64,000 bases of DNA from NCBI GenBank assembly GCA_038216465.1, contig JBBQQC010000001.1:124001-188000 (forward strand), given 5' to 3'. Both the position numbers and the translations under genes were made by a program. Shown piece after piece: positions 21,501-31,051 of this stretch (the first letter of the stretch is position 1; each line of letters starts with the position of its first letter). This DNA is from JACCZX01 sp038216465. GTDB taxonomy: Bacteria; Pseudomonadota; Gammaproteobacteria; Burkholderiales; Burkholderiaceae_F. The notes below the pieces were generated by a model that was given only the letters and a program-made list of their open reading frames with translations, was not told the origin of the DNA and did not search any database.

Positions 21501-21992
21501 ATGTCGAGCTCCGCTCGCCTGATCGCAACTGCGCTGCGCGATTCGCCGCAAGCGGCTTCGTTGATCGCGCGCTGGGAAGCAACTCAGCGAGCCGCGCTCG
21601 CTATCGCCCCCACATGTCGCTTGGTTGCCGGTTTCGATCCCCTCGATCCCGGCGTTTGCGAACTGCGTGGCGAAACTCTGTGGCTTAGCCTTCCCTCACC
21701 GTCCCACTCGGCCAAATTGCGGCAAACCACGCCGCGTCTGTTATCAGCTTTGGCGGCCGATGGGTTTAGAGTCTACGAGATCAAGACACGAGTACAACCC
21801 GCCGTCACGTCTTACCCTGGAGACGGGAGTCTTACACCCTCAAGTGAAGCCAGGGGTATGCCGTGGCCGCGCAGTGACCTAGGCGCGGCAGCCGCCGTCG
21901 AGGCGATGGCCGCGTCGATGGCCGATGGTCCGCTGAAGCAGGCGGTGGCGAGGCTCGGCGCAACGTTGCGAAAACGAGCAGGACGCCGCTAG
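21501..21992 (+). CDS. DUF721 / DciA-like protein
   Basis: The 163-residue product resembles the short DUF721 proteins next to secA and lpxC in betaproteobacteria. DUF721 contains DciA, the ancestral loader of the replicative helicase DnaB, so a DNA replication role is plausible. The recognisable part is the KH-like core (ETLWLSLPSPSHSAKLRQTTPRLL truncated here to positions about 58-82). The second half is low in recognisable features. The ATG at 21501 was chosen because the frame upstream runs into the divergent peptidase gene. Assignment rests partly on gene context. Confidence 0.65.
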   Translation: MSSSARLIATALRDSPQAASLIARWEATQRAALAIAPTCRLVAGFDPLDPGVCELRGETLWLSLPSPSHSAKLRQTTPRLLSALAADGFRVYEIKTRVQPAVTSYPGDGSLTPSSEARGMPWPRSDLGAAAAVEAMAASMADGPLKQAVARLGATLRKRAGRR

Positions 21993-22032
21993 GCGGTCGC
22001 ACATCCACCCACGCCGGGCATCCACCGGCTTC

Positions 22033-22944
22033 CTAAGCGGTCTCGGTCTGGAAGCGAAATGCCGCCGGCGCCTGCTCTTCGTCGTCGAAGGTGACGAGTT
22101 GAAAAGCCGCTTTGTCGGCAGTCAGCGCGCGCAACAACTTATTGTTAATTGCGTGCCCCGACTTGTGCGCCAAATAGGAGCCTATTAACGGATAGCCGAG
22201 CACCGCCAGGTCGCCGATCGCGTCTAACATTTTGTGCTTCGCGATTTCATCGCCGGCGCGCAATCCATCGGCATTCAGCACGCGATACTCGTCCATTACG
22301 ATGGCGTTCTCGAAGCTTCCGCCAATCGCAAGGCCCGCCTTGCGCAACGCTTCGACGTCGTTGACGAAACCGAACGTGCGCGCACGCGACACCTCCTTTA
22401 TGTACGAGTCGCGCGCGAAATCGACTTCGACCATCTGTTCGGTCGCGTCGATGGCAGGATGATTGAAGGCGATCGAGAACTTCAGCTTGAACCCGAAATA
22501 AGGTTCGAGCCGAGCCCACGCATCACCATCGCGAAATTCGACCGGTTTGACTACGCGCGCAAACTTTTTCGGCGCATTCTGTTCACTGATACCCGCCGCC
22601 TGGATCAGAAAAACAAAGCTCGCTGCGCTGCCGTCCATGATGGGGATTTCGGGCGCATCGACGTCGACGTAGCAATTATCGATACCCAGTCCGGCGAGCG
22701 CACTCATCAGGTGCTCGATGGTTGCCACTTTCAGGTTGCCGAGTCCGATGGTTGTCGCCATACGGGTGTCGACGACATTTTCCGGCGACAGCAGAATGTC
22801 GACCGGCGGATCGACGTCGATCCGCCGGAACACCACACCGGTATCCGCCGCTGCCGGCCGCAACGCCAAATGGACCTTGGTGCCACTGTGCAGGCCGATT
22901 CCCACCGCGCGTGCGATCTGTTTTAGGGTGCGCTGTTTCACCAT
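22033..22944 (-). CDS. lpxC: UDP-3-O-acyl-N-acetylglucosamine deacetylase
   Basis: LpxC performs the committed step of lipid A synthesis, a zinc-dependent deacetylation. The 303-residue product has the signature N-terminal QRTLKQIARAVGIGLHSG, the zinc ligand in IEHLMSALAGLGIDN, and HKMLDAIGDL and HKSGHAINNKLLRAL near the C-terminus with the remaining ligand and catalytic residues. It is the last gene of the dcw block, 33 bases after ftsZ. Its presence shows the host makes lipopolysaccharide. Confidence 0.98.
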   Translation of the reverse strand: MVKQRTLKQIARAVGIGLHSGTKVHLALRPAAADTGVVFRRIDVDPPVDILLSPENVVDTRMATTIGLGNLKVATIEHLMSALAGLGIDNCYVDVDAPEIPIMDGSAASFVFLIQAAGISEQNAPKKFARVVKPVEFRDGDAWARLEPYFGFKLKFSIAFNHPAIDATEQMVEVDFARDSYIKEVSRARTFGFVNDVEALRKAGLAIGGSFENAIVMDEYRVLNADGLRAGDEIAKHKMLDAIGDLAVLGYPLIGSYLAHKSGHAINNKLLRALTADKAAFQLVTFDDEEQAPAAFRFQTETA

Positions 22945-22977
22945 GGCGTGAGTTTACTGATACGCGCTCGATTCCAG

Positions 22978-24159
22978 CTAGTCGGCTTGCTTCCGCAGGA
23001 ACGCCGGGATGTCGTATCGCTCCGCTCCGGTATCTTCCATGGCCGCCACTCTTGCCTGCGCCGACTCGCGCGTGCGCCAAATTGCCGGTTTCTCAAAGTC
23101 GCTGTAGTCCGACGACGATGTATGCGATGCCGCGACCGGCACGTTGATCGGGGCGTTGTCGGTGCCGGTGCGTACGACAGTGAACGGCGTCGCCTGCTTT
23201 TTCGAAGCCGCACGGCCGAGACCGGTGGCTACAACCGTTACGCGTAATCCATCGCCGATCGCTTCGTCACACACGGTGCCGAAGATCACGGTCGCATCTT
23301 CGGCAGCGAAAGCCCGGATCGTGTTCATCACTTCGCGTGTCTCTTTCATCTTTAACGAAGAAGAGGCCGTAATGTTGACCAGCACGCCGCGCGCCCCCGA
23401 TAGGTCGACGCCTTCCAGCAACGGACTGGCGACCGCCTGCTCGGCCGCGATCCGCGCCCGATCCAGCCCCGATGCGAGCGCCGTGCCCATCATCGCCTTG
23501 CCCTGCTCGCTCATCACCGTCTTCACGTCTTCAAAGTCGACGTTGACCAAGCCGGGCACATTGATGATTTCGGCGATTCCTGCGCACGCGTTGTGCAGCA
23601 CATCGTCGGCAGCCCTGAAGCACTCAGCCATCTCGGCGTCTTCACCCATCACCTCCTCGAGCTTGTTGTTCAGGATCACGATCAGCGAGTGCACCGTGTC
23701 CTCGAGCAGAGTGACGCCGGTTTCAGCGAGCTTCATGCGCTTCGGGCCCTCGAACTCGAACGGCTTCGAAACGACGGCTACCGTCAGAATGCCGAGGTCC
23801 TTGGCAATTTCTGCGAACACGGGCGCCGCGCCGGTGCCCGTGCCGCCGCCCATACCCGCGGTAATAAACACCATGTGCGCACCGCGCAACGCGTCGGCAA
23901 TCCGGTCGCGCGCTTCCTCTGCCGCCGCACGTCCCATTTCCGGTCGACTGCCAGCGCCAAGACCCGTCCTGCCGAGCTGCAGAATGTTCTTCGACGACGA
24001 TCGTGCGAGCGCCTGATGGTCGGTATTGGCACAGATGAACTCGACCCCCTGTACGCCGCGCGCAATCATGTGCTGAACCGCGTTGCCTCCCGCACCGCCG
24101 ACCCCGACCACCTTGATGATCGTGCCGCGCGTTTCCGTCTCTAGTATTTCGAAACTCAT
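22978..24159 (-). CDS. ftsZ: Cell division GTPase FtsZ
   Basis: FtsZ is the tubulin homologue that polymerises into the Z ring. The 393-residue product has the GTP-binding signature GGGTGTGAAP (about 103-112), the T7 loop (NVDFEDVKTVM), a variable linker and the conserved C-terminal peptide DIPAFLRKQAD that binds FtsA and ZapD. A strong GGGAGG ribosome-binding site precedes the ATG. The 97-base gap from ftsA is the largest inside the dcw block and may hold an ftsZ promoter. Confidence 0.99.
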   Translation of the reverse strand: MSFEILETETRGTIIKVVGVGGAGGNAVQHMIARGVQGVEFICANTDHQALARSSSKNILQLGRTGLGAGSRPEMGRAAAEEARDRIADALRGAHMVFITAGMGGGTGTGAAPVFAEIAKDLGILTVAVVSKPFEFEGPKRMKLAETGVTLLEDTVHSLIVILNNKLEEVMGEDAEMAECFRAADDVLHNACAGIAEIINVPGLVNVDFEDVKTVMSEQGKAMMGTALASGLDRARIAAEQAVASPLLEGVDLSGARGVLVNITASSSLKMKETREVMNTIRAFAAEDATVIFGTVCDEAIGDGLRVTVVATGLGRAASKKQATPFTVVRTGTDNAPINVPVAASHTSSSDYSDFEKPAIWRTRESAQARVAAMEDTGAERYDIPAFLRKQAD

Positions 24160-24242
24160 AGTGCCTCCCGCCTAGCCAAGTTGAGAAACCAAACCGCAAA
24201 TTCGAAACGCGCAAAGCCAAAAGCACAGCAGCGTTTGGCATT

Positions 24243-24255
24243 GGGCGCTCCGCCC
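24243..24255 (-). repeat. Short hairpin between ftsA and ftsZ
   Basis: GGGCG-GAG-CGCCC forms a small 5-bp hairpin immediately after the ftsA stop. It lacks a downstream T-run and is unlikely to terminate. It could mark a processing or stability site separating ftsA and ftsZ message levels. Confidence 0.35.
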
Positions 24256-24256
24256 T

Positions 24257-25489
24257 TCAAAAATTCCCGACAACCCATTCCTTCATCCTTTTCACCGTCT
24301 GCTTGAACGAACCCGTTTGCTGCGCGAGCTTGCGACCTCGCAGCCGCTGCGAGTGCGCTTCAACCAGCAATCCCATCGCAGTTGCAAAGCGCGGATTGCG
24401 CACGACGTCGGACAGCGAACCGGTGTAATTCGGCCAGCCGATGCGAGCGGGCTTCAGGAACACGTCTTCCGCCAGCTCGGTCATGCCGGGCAACAGGCTG
24501 GTGCCTCCGGTCAGCACGATGCCCGACGACAGGAGCTCTTCGTATCCGGATTCGCGCACGACTTGCTGGGTCAGCGTGAACAACTCTTCGACCCGCGGCT
24601 CGATAACCGCCGCCAGCGACTGGCGCGACAGCAGACGCGGGGCGCGATCGCCGAGCCCGGGAATTTCGATTTTCTCGTTCGGATCGGCGAGCACTTCCTT
24701 CGCTACACCCCAGCGCAGCTTGATGTCTTCGGCATCGGGGATTGGTGTGCGCAACGCCATCGCGATGTCGTTGGTGATCTGATCGCCCGCGATCGGAATG
24801 ATCGCGGTATGACGGATCGCACCGCCGGTAAAAATGGCGATGTCGGTCGTACCGCCGCCGATGTCGACCAAAGCAACGCCGAGCTCCTTCTCATCCGACG
24901 TCAGCGCCGCCAGCGATGATGCGAGCGGCTGCAGGATCAAGTCCTGCACTTCCAGTCCGCAGCGACGCACGCACTTGATGATGTTCTGCGCGGCGCTGAC
25001 GGCGCCGGTGACGATGTGCACCCGCACCTCGAGGCGCACGCCGCTCATACCGATCGGCTCGCGAATATCTTCCTGGCCGTCGACAATGAACTCCTGCGTC
25101 AGCACGTGCAGCACCTGCTGGTCGGTCGGAATGTTGACCGCCTTTGCGGTCTCGATGACCCTGGAAACATCGGCTGCTGCGACCTCGCGGTCCTTGATCG
25201 CAACCATTCCGCTCGAGTTGAAACTCTTGATGTGGCTGCCGGCGATACCGGTAAACACGTCCTTAATCTGGCAAGCGGCCATCAATTCGGCTTCCTCGAG
25301 TGCGCGCCGTATCGATTGCACGGTCGCTTCGATATTGACCACGACGCCCTTGCGCAAGCCTTGCGACTCGGCTTGACCGAGCCCGATCACCTGGAATCGG
25401 CCATCGGTCAGCACTTCGGCCACCGCGACGACGACCTTCGAAGTGCCGATGTCGAGGCCGACGATCAGGTCTTTGCTTTCGTTTCTCAT
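24257..25489 (-). CDS. ftsA: Cell division protein FtsA
   Basis: FtsA is the actin-like ATPase that tethers FtsZ to the membrane and recruits later division proteins. The 410-residue product starts with a LIVGLDIGTSKVVVAV phosphate-1 motif, contains VDIGGGTTDIAIF (phosphate-2), and ends in an amphipathic membrane-targeting helix (VKRMKEWVVGNF). Its ATG overlaps the ftsQ stop as ATGA, indicating translational coupling. Confidence 0.98.
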   Translation of the reverse strand: MRNESKDLIVGLDIGTSKVVVAVAEVLTDGRFQVIGLGQAESQGLRKGVVVNIEATVQSIRRALEEAELMAACQIKDVFTGIAGSHIKSFNSSGMVAIKDREVAAADVSRVIETAKAVNIPTDQQVLHVLTQEFIVDGQEDIREPIGMSGVRLEVRVHIVTGAVSAAQNIIKCVRRCGLEVQDLILQPLASSLAALTSDEKELGVALVDIGGGTTDIAIFTGGAIRHTAIIPIAGDQITNDIAMALRTPIPDAEDIKLRWGVAKEVLADPNEKIEIPGLGDRAPRLLSRQSLAAVIEPRVEELFTLTQQVVRESGYEELLSSGIVLTGGTSLLPGMTELAEDVFLKPARIGWPNYTGSLSDVVRNPRFATAMGLLVEAHSQRLRGRKLAQQTGSFKQTVKRMKEWVVGNF

Positions 25490-26265
25490 GGTCGCGCCAC
25501 GCGTTCGGATTTCGTTGGCAACTTCGGCGGCAGCGATGCCGCCAGGCCGTTGGCGTACCGCGCATCGATGCGCGCCGGCGGACCCCCCCGTTGCGCGACC
25601 ACCGACGGATAGGCCGCAACGATCTGCGCTACGCGCGCATCAAGCGGCATTTCCGTACGATCGCGACCGAGCTCAATCCGGGTTTCGCCAACCTGATTCG
25701 CATCGCGGATATCGGAGGCAAGGCGCAGTGACCAAGCCTTTCGATCCGAAATATCGATCGCGGCGACGCGCAGCGACAAAGCCGCGAATTGCGCTGACAG
25801 TTCGTAGAAGCGACGCGCTGCATCCTTCGCCGCGCTCGCCGGTCCGCTGAACTCCGGCAGTTGCCCGTAGACCTCGGCCTCGTCCGGATTGGCAACAAAA
25901 AGCTCGCCACGATCCGACAACAGCCGCCCGTCTTCCCATACGCCCAGTGCCCGATGTTCGGTCAACGTCACCACCAGGCGGTCCGGCCACACACGACGCA
26001 CCGACGCCTGCGCGACCCAGGGTACGGTTTCGAACAGCCGGCGTGTGTCTTCGAGACGCATCGTGAAGTAGTTGCCGCGCAGCCGACCTGCCGTGGCGGC
26101 GCGCACGGAGGCGCCGGTGACGTGGCGCAAGTCACCGCGAACGTCGACGCGCTTCAGTTGAAACGCCGGCCGTTGCCCCCAGCGCCACAGCGCAGCACCA
26201 CCCATCGCGGCCAGCGCGAGCGCGACACACACGGCGGCCAACCGGTTCATTGCGGCTGCAGTCAT
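25486..26265 (-). CDS. ftsQ: Cell division protein FtsQ
   Basis: FtsQ is a bitopic inner-membrane protein that links early and late divisome proteins through FtsL and FtsB. The 259-residue product has one membrane segment (about 10-28), then a POTRA domain starting QLKRVDVRGDLRHV, and the FtsQ beta domain. It overlaps ddl and ftsA by four bases each, in the canonical dcw order. Confidence 0.95.
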   Translation of the reverse strand: MTAAAMNRLAAVCVALALAAMGGAALWRWGQRPAFQLKRVDVRGDLRHVTGASVRAATAGRLRGNYFTMRLEDTRRLFETVPWVAQASVRRVWPDRLVVTLTEHRALGVWEDGRLLSDRGELFVANPDEAEVYGQLPEFSGPASAAKDAARRFYELSAQFAALSLRVAAIDISDRKAWSLRLASDIRDANQVGETRIELGRDRTEMPLDARVAQIVAAYPSVVAQRGGPPARIDARYANGLAASLPPKLPTKSERVARP

Positions 26266-27239
26266 GCCGCACCCACGGTGCCGAGCGCCGTCGCGCCGTT
26301 GCGCCGGTCGAGCGCGGCAAGCGCAAGAATTCTCAGCACCAGGTCTTCGTAGCCGATGCCAACCGCGCGCGCAGCGATCGGCACCAGCGAATGCCCTGTC
26401 ATGCCGGGTGACGTGTTCAGCTCGAGCAGATAGGGTTCGTCCCGTTTGCTCAGCATGACGTCGATCCGTCCCCAGCCGCGCGCGCCGAGCGCGTTATAGG
26501 CGCGAACCGACAGTTTTCGAATCGCTTCGCTCAACGCGGCGTCGAGCGGCGCCGGACACAGATACTTTGTCTCTTCGCCGAAGTATTTGTTGTGATAGTC
26601 GTAGTTTGCGTCGGGCGCGCGGATTTCGACCAGTGGCAGCGCCTCGGTCCGAGATCCTGCGCCCAGAATCGCGCAGGTCAGCTCACGACCCTCGATAAAT
26701 TCCTCAGCGAGCACGACATCGTCATACTTGCGCGCCAGATTCCAAGCGTCGGACATGCCGGAGTAGCCACGCACGCGCGAAATGCCAATCGTCGAACCTT
26801 CGTTGGGCGGTTTCACGATCAACGGCAGACCTAGTTCGTCGGCTACTTCATTTAGATGCGAGCGTTCTGCGGATTCGATTACCCGATAGCGCGGCGTGGG
26901 CAAGCGGTGCGTCTCCCAGATGCGCTTGGTAAATACTTTGTCGATCGCGATCGCCGACGCCTGCACTCCACTGCCCGTATAGGGAAGCTGCAGCGTTTCG
27001 AGCACGCCCTGGATCACCCCATCCTCGCCACCGCGCCCGTGCAGTGCGATGAACACGCGGTCGAAATTGGCGGTCTCAAGTTCACCCAGTGACTGCGTGG
27101 CCGGATCGAAGGCGTGCGCGTCGACACCGCGAGAGCGCAGCGCTTGCAGGACGCCGGTGCCCGACATGATCGACACTTCGCGCTCCGAAGAGTGGCCGCC
27201 GAACAGCACAGCGACCCGGCCGAATTCGGAGACCTTCAT
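26262..27239 (-). CDS. ddl: D-alanine--D-alanine ligase
   Basis: Ddl makes the D-Ala-D-Ala dipeptide used by MurF. The 325-residue ATP-grasp product has VLFGGHSSEREVSIMSG near the N-terminus, HGRGGEDGVIQG (substrate and dimer region), KPPNEGSTIGISRV, and LELNTSPGMTGHSLVP with magnesium-binding residues. The dcw location makes it the DdlB type. It overlaps murC and ftsQ by four bases each. Confidence 0.97.
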   Translation of the reverse strand: MKVSEFGRVAVLFGGHSSEREVSIMSGTGVLQALRSRGVDAHAFDPATQSLGELETANFDRVFIALHGRGGEDGVIQGVLETLQLPYTGSGVQASAIAIDKVFTKRIWETHRLPTPRYRVIESAERSHLNEVADELGLPLIVKPPNEGSTIGISRVRGYSGMSDAWNLARKYDDVVLAEEFIEGRELTCAILGAGSRTEALPLVEIRAPDANYDYHNKYFGEETKYLCPAPLDAALSEAIRKLSVRAYNALGARGWGRIDVMLSKRDEPYLLELNTSPGMTGHSLVPIAARAVGIGYEDLVLRILALAALDRRNGATALGTVGAA

Positions 27240-28627
27240 TGCGCGCCGCCACCGGTGAGCTTCGGTGCCAACTGGCCGATGGATCCAGCGCCCATCGCAA
27301 TCACGACATCGCCGTCGCGTACAACCTCGAGCAATGCCGCCTGCAGATCGTCGATCGCCTCGACGAAGATAGGTTCGATCTTGCCGGCCACCCGAATAGC
27401 GCGCGCCAGCGAGCGTCCATCGGCGGCAACAATTGGCGCTTCGCCCGCCGGGTAGACGTCGGCAAGCAGCAGCACATCGGCAGTCGACAGCACGCGCACA
27501 AAATCTTCAAAGCTGTCGCGCGTGCGCGTGTAGCGGTGCGGCTGAAACGCGAGCACGACACGTCGACCGGGAAACGCGCCGCGCGCCGCCTGTAAAGTGG
27601 CTGCGGCTTCGACCGGGTGATGTCCATAGTCGTCGATCAACGTGAAAGAGCCGCCCGCGGGTGTGCTGACATCGCCGTGCCGTGCAAAGCGGCGACCGAC
27701 ACCGGTGAACTCGTTGAGCGCCAAGACGATCGCTGCATCCGGCACACCGAGCACGGTTCCCACCGCCACCGCTGCCAGCGCATTGGCGACGTTATGCACG
27801 CCGGGCAGGTTCAGCGTGACATCGAGCTCGGCTGCCTTCTCGCGCGCAACGCGAAACTTCATCCGGGTTCCTTCGGCGCGCATATCGAAGGCGCGGATCT
27901 GTGCATCTTCCGAGAAACCGTACGTCAGCAGCGGCTTCGGCACCGAAGCCAATATCTCGCGCACGTTCGTATCGTCGATGCACACTACCGCCCGGCCATA
28001 GAATGGAAGTCGTGACAGAAAATCGACAAACGCCTGCTTCAGGCGCGCGAAATCATGTCCGTAAGTCTCCATGTGGTCGTTGTCGATGTTCGTGACCACC
28101 GCAATGACCGGATTCAAGTTCAGAAACGACGCATCCGATTCATCGGCTTCAACCACGATGTAATCGCCGCTTCCAAGCCGCGCATTGGCGCCGGCGGAAT
28201 TAAGCCGACCGCCGATCACGAAGGTCGGATCGAAACCGCCGGCAGCCAGCACGCTCGCCACCAGACTCGTCGTCGTCGTCTTGCCGTGCGTGCCCGCGAT
28301 CGCAATGCCCTGCTTTAACCGCATCAGCTCGGCCAGCATCACTGCGCGGGGCACAATCGGAATACGCTGGGCGCGCGCCTCCAGTACCTCGGGATTGTCA
28401 TCGGCCACCGCCGTCGAAACGACGATCGCGTCGGCGCCGTCGATGTTTTGTGCACGATGCCCGTGACTGACGGTTGCGCTCAGTTGCGCGAGCCGCCGTG
28501 TCGCCGCCGTTGACGCGGTATCCGAGCCGCTAACGCGATAGCCGAGCGTGAGCAGCACTTCGGCGATGCCCGACATACCGCTGCCGCCGATACCAACGAA
28601 ATGAATGTGCTTGACGGCGTGCTTCAC
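27236..28627 (-). CDS. murC: UDP-N-acetylmuramate--L-alanine ligase
   Basis: MurC adds L-alanine to UDP-MurNAc, the first amino acid of the peptidoglycan stem. The 463-residue product starts with the family motif HIHFVGIGGSGMSGIAEVL and has the ATP loop GTHGKTTTTSLVA. The GTG at 28627 was chosen: it has a GAGGAG ribosome-binding site about 10 bases upstream and gives the family start. The open frame reaches 28711 but would add an unconserved Arg-rich leader overlapping murG. A 70-base gap separates it from murG. Confidence 0.96.
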   Translation of the reverse strand: MKHAVKHIHFVGIGGSGMSGIAEVLLTLGYRVSGSDTASTAATRRLAQLSATVSHGHRAQNIDGADAIVVSTAVADDNPEVLEARAQRIPIVPRAVMLAELMRLKQGIAIAGTHGKTTTTSLVASVLAAGGFDPTFVIGGRLNSAGANARLGSGDYIVVEADESDASFLNLNPVIAVVTNIDNDHMETYGHDFARLKQAFVDFLSRLPFYGRAVVCIDDTNVREILASVPKPLLTYGFSEDAQIRAFDMRAEGTRMKFRVAREKAAELDVTLNLPGVHNVANALAAVAVGTVLGVPDAAIVLALNEFTGVGRRFARHGDVSTPAGGSFTLIDDYGHHPVEAAATLQAARGAFPGRRVVLAFQPHRYTRTRDSFEDFVRVLSTADVLLLADVYPAGEAPIVAADGRSLARAIRVAGKIEPIFVEAIDDLQAALLEVVRDGDVVIAMGAGSIGQLAPKLTGGGAQ

Positions 28628-28697
28628 GCGACGACGCTCCTCGGATACGCGACTTCTGCGCCCACCGCCGCTGCGTGACTCGGCGCAAATTCGTACC

Positions 28698-29771
28698 TCA
28701 TGCCGCAACATTTTCTAAAACAGCAGCCACCATCTGTGTGGCGTTTGGCTTGCCGAGCGAACGCGCTGCCTGTGCCATCGCCAGCAAGCGATCGCGAGTC
28801 AGCGTGCGCAGCAACTCAGCAAGCCGTGATGCAGTGAGCTCGGATTGCGGAAGATGAATCGCAGCCCCGCTGGACGCCATGAACTCCGCGTTCGCTATTT
28901 GGTGCGACGTGGTAGACACAACCAAGGGCACCAGCACGCTGGCAACCCCGACCGCGGCGAGTTCCGATACGGTGATGGCGCCGGCGCGGCAGACAACGAC
29001 GTCCGCTTTCGCGTATCGATCCGAAATGTTGTCGAGAAACGCGACAACTTCGCCGTCAACGCCAACGTGCCGATACAACGCACGCACGGTGTCGACATGT
29101 TTCACACCGCACTGATGGACCACACGTGGACGCAAATCGACCGGGATTAGCGTCAATGCGCGCGGCACGCCTTCGTTGAGCGCTTGAGCGCCCAGGCTGC
29201 CGCCGATGACGAGCAGTTGCAGCGGACCGTGGCGCCCCGCATATCGCTGATCGGGCGCAGCAATCTGCGAGATTTCAGCGCGAATCGGATTGCCGGTAAC
29301 CAAGCCCTTGGCTCCCGCCGTTCTTGCAGCCGCGCCATCAAACCCACAAAGCACCGCCGACGCGAGCGATCTCAACATCCTGGTCGACATCAATGGTGCG
29401 GCATCCGAGTTCAACAGCACCAGCGGAACGCCGAGCGTGCTCGCTGCCATTCCGGCGGGCACCGAGACGTAGCCGCCGGTGGAGAACATCAGGCGTGGCC
29501 TGCGCGCGCGAATCAGCGCGCGACTTTGCCAAAGGGCTCGCAGCAGGTAGAACCCACCGAGCAGCAGCGTCTTGATTCCCTTGCCGCGTAGCCCCGTGAA
29601 ATCCATTGCATCGAATTCAATGCCGCGCGGCTCGACGAGCTGGCGTTCCATGCCGATCCGCGTGCCGAGCCAGCTGACCGACCATCCGCGCTCGCGCATC
29701 GCTTCTGCAACAGCGATGCCCGGCATAACGTGCCCGCCGGTGCCGGCGGCAACAACCATCAAGTGCTTCAT
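28698..29771 (-). CDS. murG: Undecaprenyl-PP-MurNAc-pentapeptide GlcNAc transferase
   Basis: MurG adds GlcNAc to lipid I to make lipid II on the inner face of the cytoplasmic membrane. The 357-residue GT-B glycosyltransferase has the N-terminal glycine-rich loop VAAGTGGHVMPG, a second loop VIGGSLGAQALNE, and the UDP-GlcNAc-binding segment CRAGAITVSELAAVGVAS. It overlaps ftsW by four bases. Confidence 0.98.
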   Translation of the reverse strand: MKHLMVVAAGTGGHVMPGIAVAEAMRERGWSVSWLGTRIGMERQLVEPRGIEFDAMDFTGLRGKGIKTLLLGGFYLLRALWQSRALIRARRPRLMFSTGGYVSVPAGMAASTLGVPLVLLNSDAAPLMSTRMLRSLASAVLCGFDGAAARTAGAKGLVTGNPIRAEISQIAAPDQRYAGRHGPLQLLVIGGSLGAQALNEGVPRALTLIPVDLRPRVVHQCGVKHVDTVRALYRHVGVDGEVVAFLDNISDRYAKADVVVCRAGAITVSELAAVGVASVLVPLVVSTTSHQIANAEFMASSGAAIHLPQSELTASRLAELLRTLTRDRLLAMAQAARSLGKPNATQMVAAVLENVAA

Positions 29772-31051
29772 GCGCGGCCTCCGCGCATCAGCAGCCGGTT
29801 CTCGCGATCAACACGCAGCAGAATCGCGATCGCGACCAGAGTCGATAGCAGCGCCGAGCCGCCATAGCTCATCAGCGGCAGCGTCAGCCCCTTGGTCGGC
29901 AGCAAGCCGGTGGCAACCCCGACGTTGATGAATGTCTGCACCCCGATCCATAAGCCGATGCCTTGCGCAACCAGGCCCGCAAATGTGCGTTCGAGCGCGA
30001 TTGCCTGGCGGCCGATTTCAAACGCACGCTTGACCAGCCAGTAGAAAAGCACGACCACGGTCGCTACGCCGACCAATCCAAGCTCCTCTCCGAGCACCGC
30101 CAGAATGAAGTCGGTGTGTGCTTCAGGCAGGTAGTGCAGTTTCTCAACGCTGCCGCCGAGGCCGACGCCGAACCACTCGCCGCGCCCGAAAGCGATCAGC
30201 GAATGCGACAGCTGATAGGCCTTACCCAGCGCATTACTTTCTGACCACGGATCGAGGTAGGCAAAGATGCGCTCGCGCCGCCACGGCGACAGCCAGATCA
30301 CAAGCACGAACACCGACGCGAGCGCTGCCGTGATTCCGGCGAACAGCCGGCCGTTGACGCCGCCGAGAAACAGAATGCCCATGCTGATCGCGACGATTAC
30401 GCCGAACGCACCCAGGTCGGGCTGCAATAAAAGCAGCACGCCTATCGCACCCATCACGAACGCCATCGGAAGGAATCCCTTGCCGAAGTGATTCATGTAA
30501 TCCTGCTTGCGCACCGTAAAGTTCGCCGCGTACAGCACACACGCCACTTTCATCAGCTCCGACGGTTGAAGATTCAGAACGCCGAGAACTATCCAGCGCC
30601 GGGCGCCGTTAACGCCTTTGCCAACGCCCGGGATCAGTACAACCACGAGCATCACAAGGGCACCGACGAATACCAGCGGCGCCAGCCGCTGCCACACGCC
30701 GATCGGAATTTGAAACGTGATCGCCGCCGCGCAGAGCGCAATGCCGAGCGACAGCAGGTGACGCATCAGGAAATGGGTAGGCGCAACGTTGTAGCGCGGA
30801 GAGTCGGCGAGGGATATCGATGCCGAATAAACCATCACCGTTCCGATCAGAACCAGTGCCAGCACAACGCCCAGTAGCGCCGCGTCAATGGCTGGCAGCG
30901 AACCGGGCCGCAGCGTCGTTGCCGCTCTGCTGGAGCCGGCGCTGCTCAAACCAACCAACGAACCGGCAAACGCGAAGGCCGTATCGCTGGCTCGCCCAGT
31001 CGACCGTTTGTCGCCGAACGAGTCGCGCCAGCGTCGGAGCAGCTCACTCAT
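29768..31051 (-). CDS. ftsW: Septal peptidoglycan polymerase FtsW
   Basis: FtsW is the SEDS-family glycosyltransferase that polymerises septal peptidoglycan with FtsI. The 427-residue product has a cytoplasmic N-terminal tail of about 55 residues, Ser/Ala-rich and longer than average, then about ten membrane segments. The conserved loop GSVEKLHYLPEAHTDFI and the C-terminal GLTLPLMSYGGSALL are both present. It overlaps murD and murG by four bases. Confidence 0.97.
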   Translation of the reverse strand: MSELLRRWRDSFGDKRSTGRASDTAFAFAGSLVGLSSAGSSRAATTLRPGSLPAIDAALLGVVLALVLIGTVMVYSASISLADSPRYNVAPTHFLMRHLLSLGIALCAAAITFQIPIGVWQRLAPLVFVGALVMLVVVLIPGVGKGVNGARRWIVLGVLNLQPSELMKVACVLYAANFTVRKQDYMNHFGKGFLPMAFVMGAIGVLLLLQPDLGAFGVIVAISMGILFLGGVNGRLFAGITAALASVFVLVIWLSPWRRERIFAYLDPWSESNALGKAYQLSHSLIAFGRGEWFGVGLGGSVEKLHYLPEAHTDFILAVLGEELGLVGVATVVVLFYWLVKRAFEIGRQAIALERTFAGLVAQGIGLWIGVQTFINVGVATGLLPTKGLTLPLMSYGGSALLSTLVAIAILLRVDRENRLLMRGGRA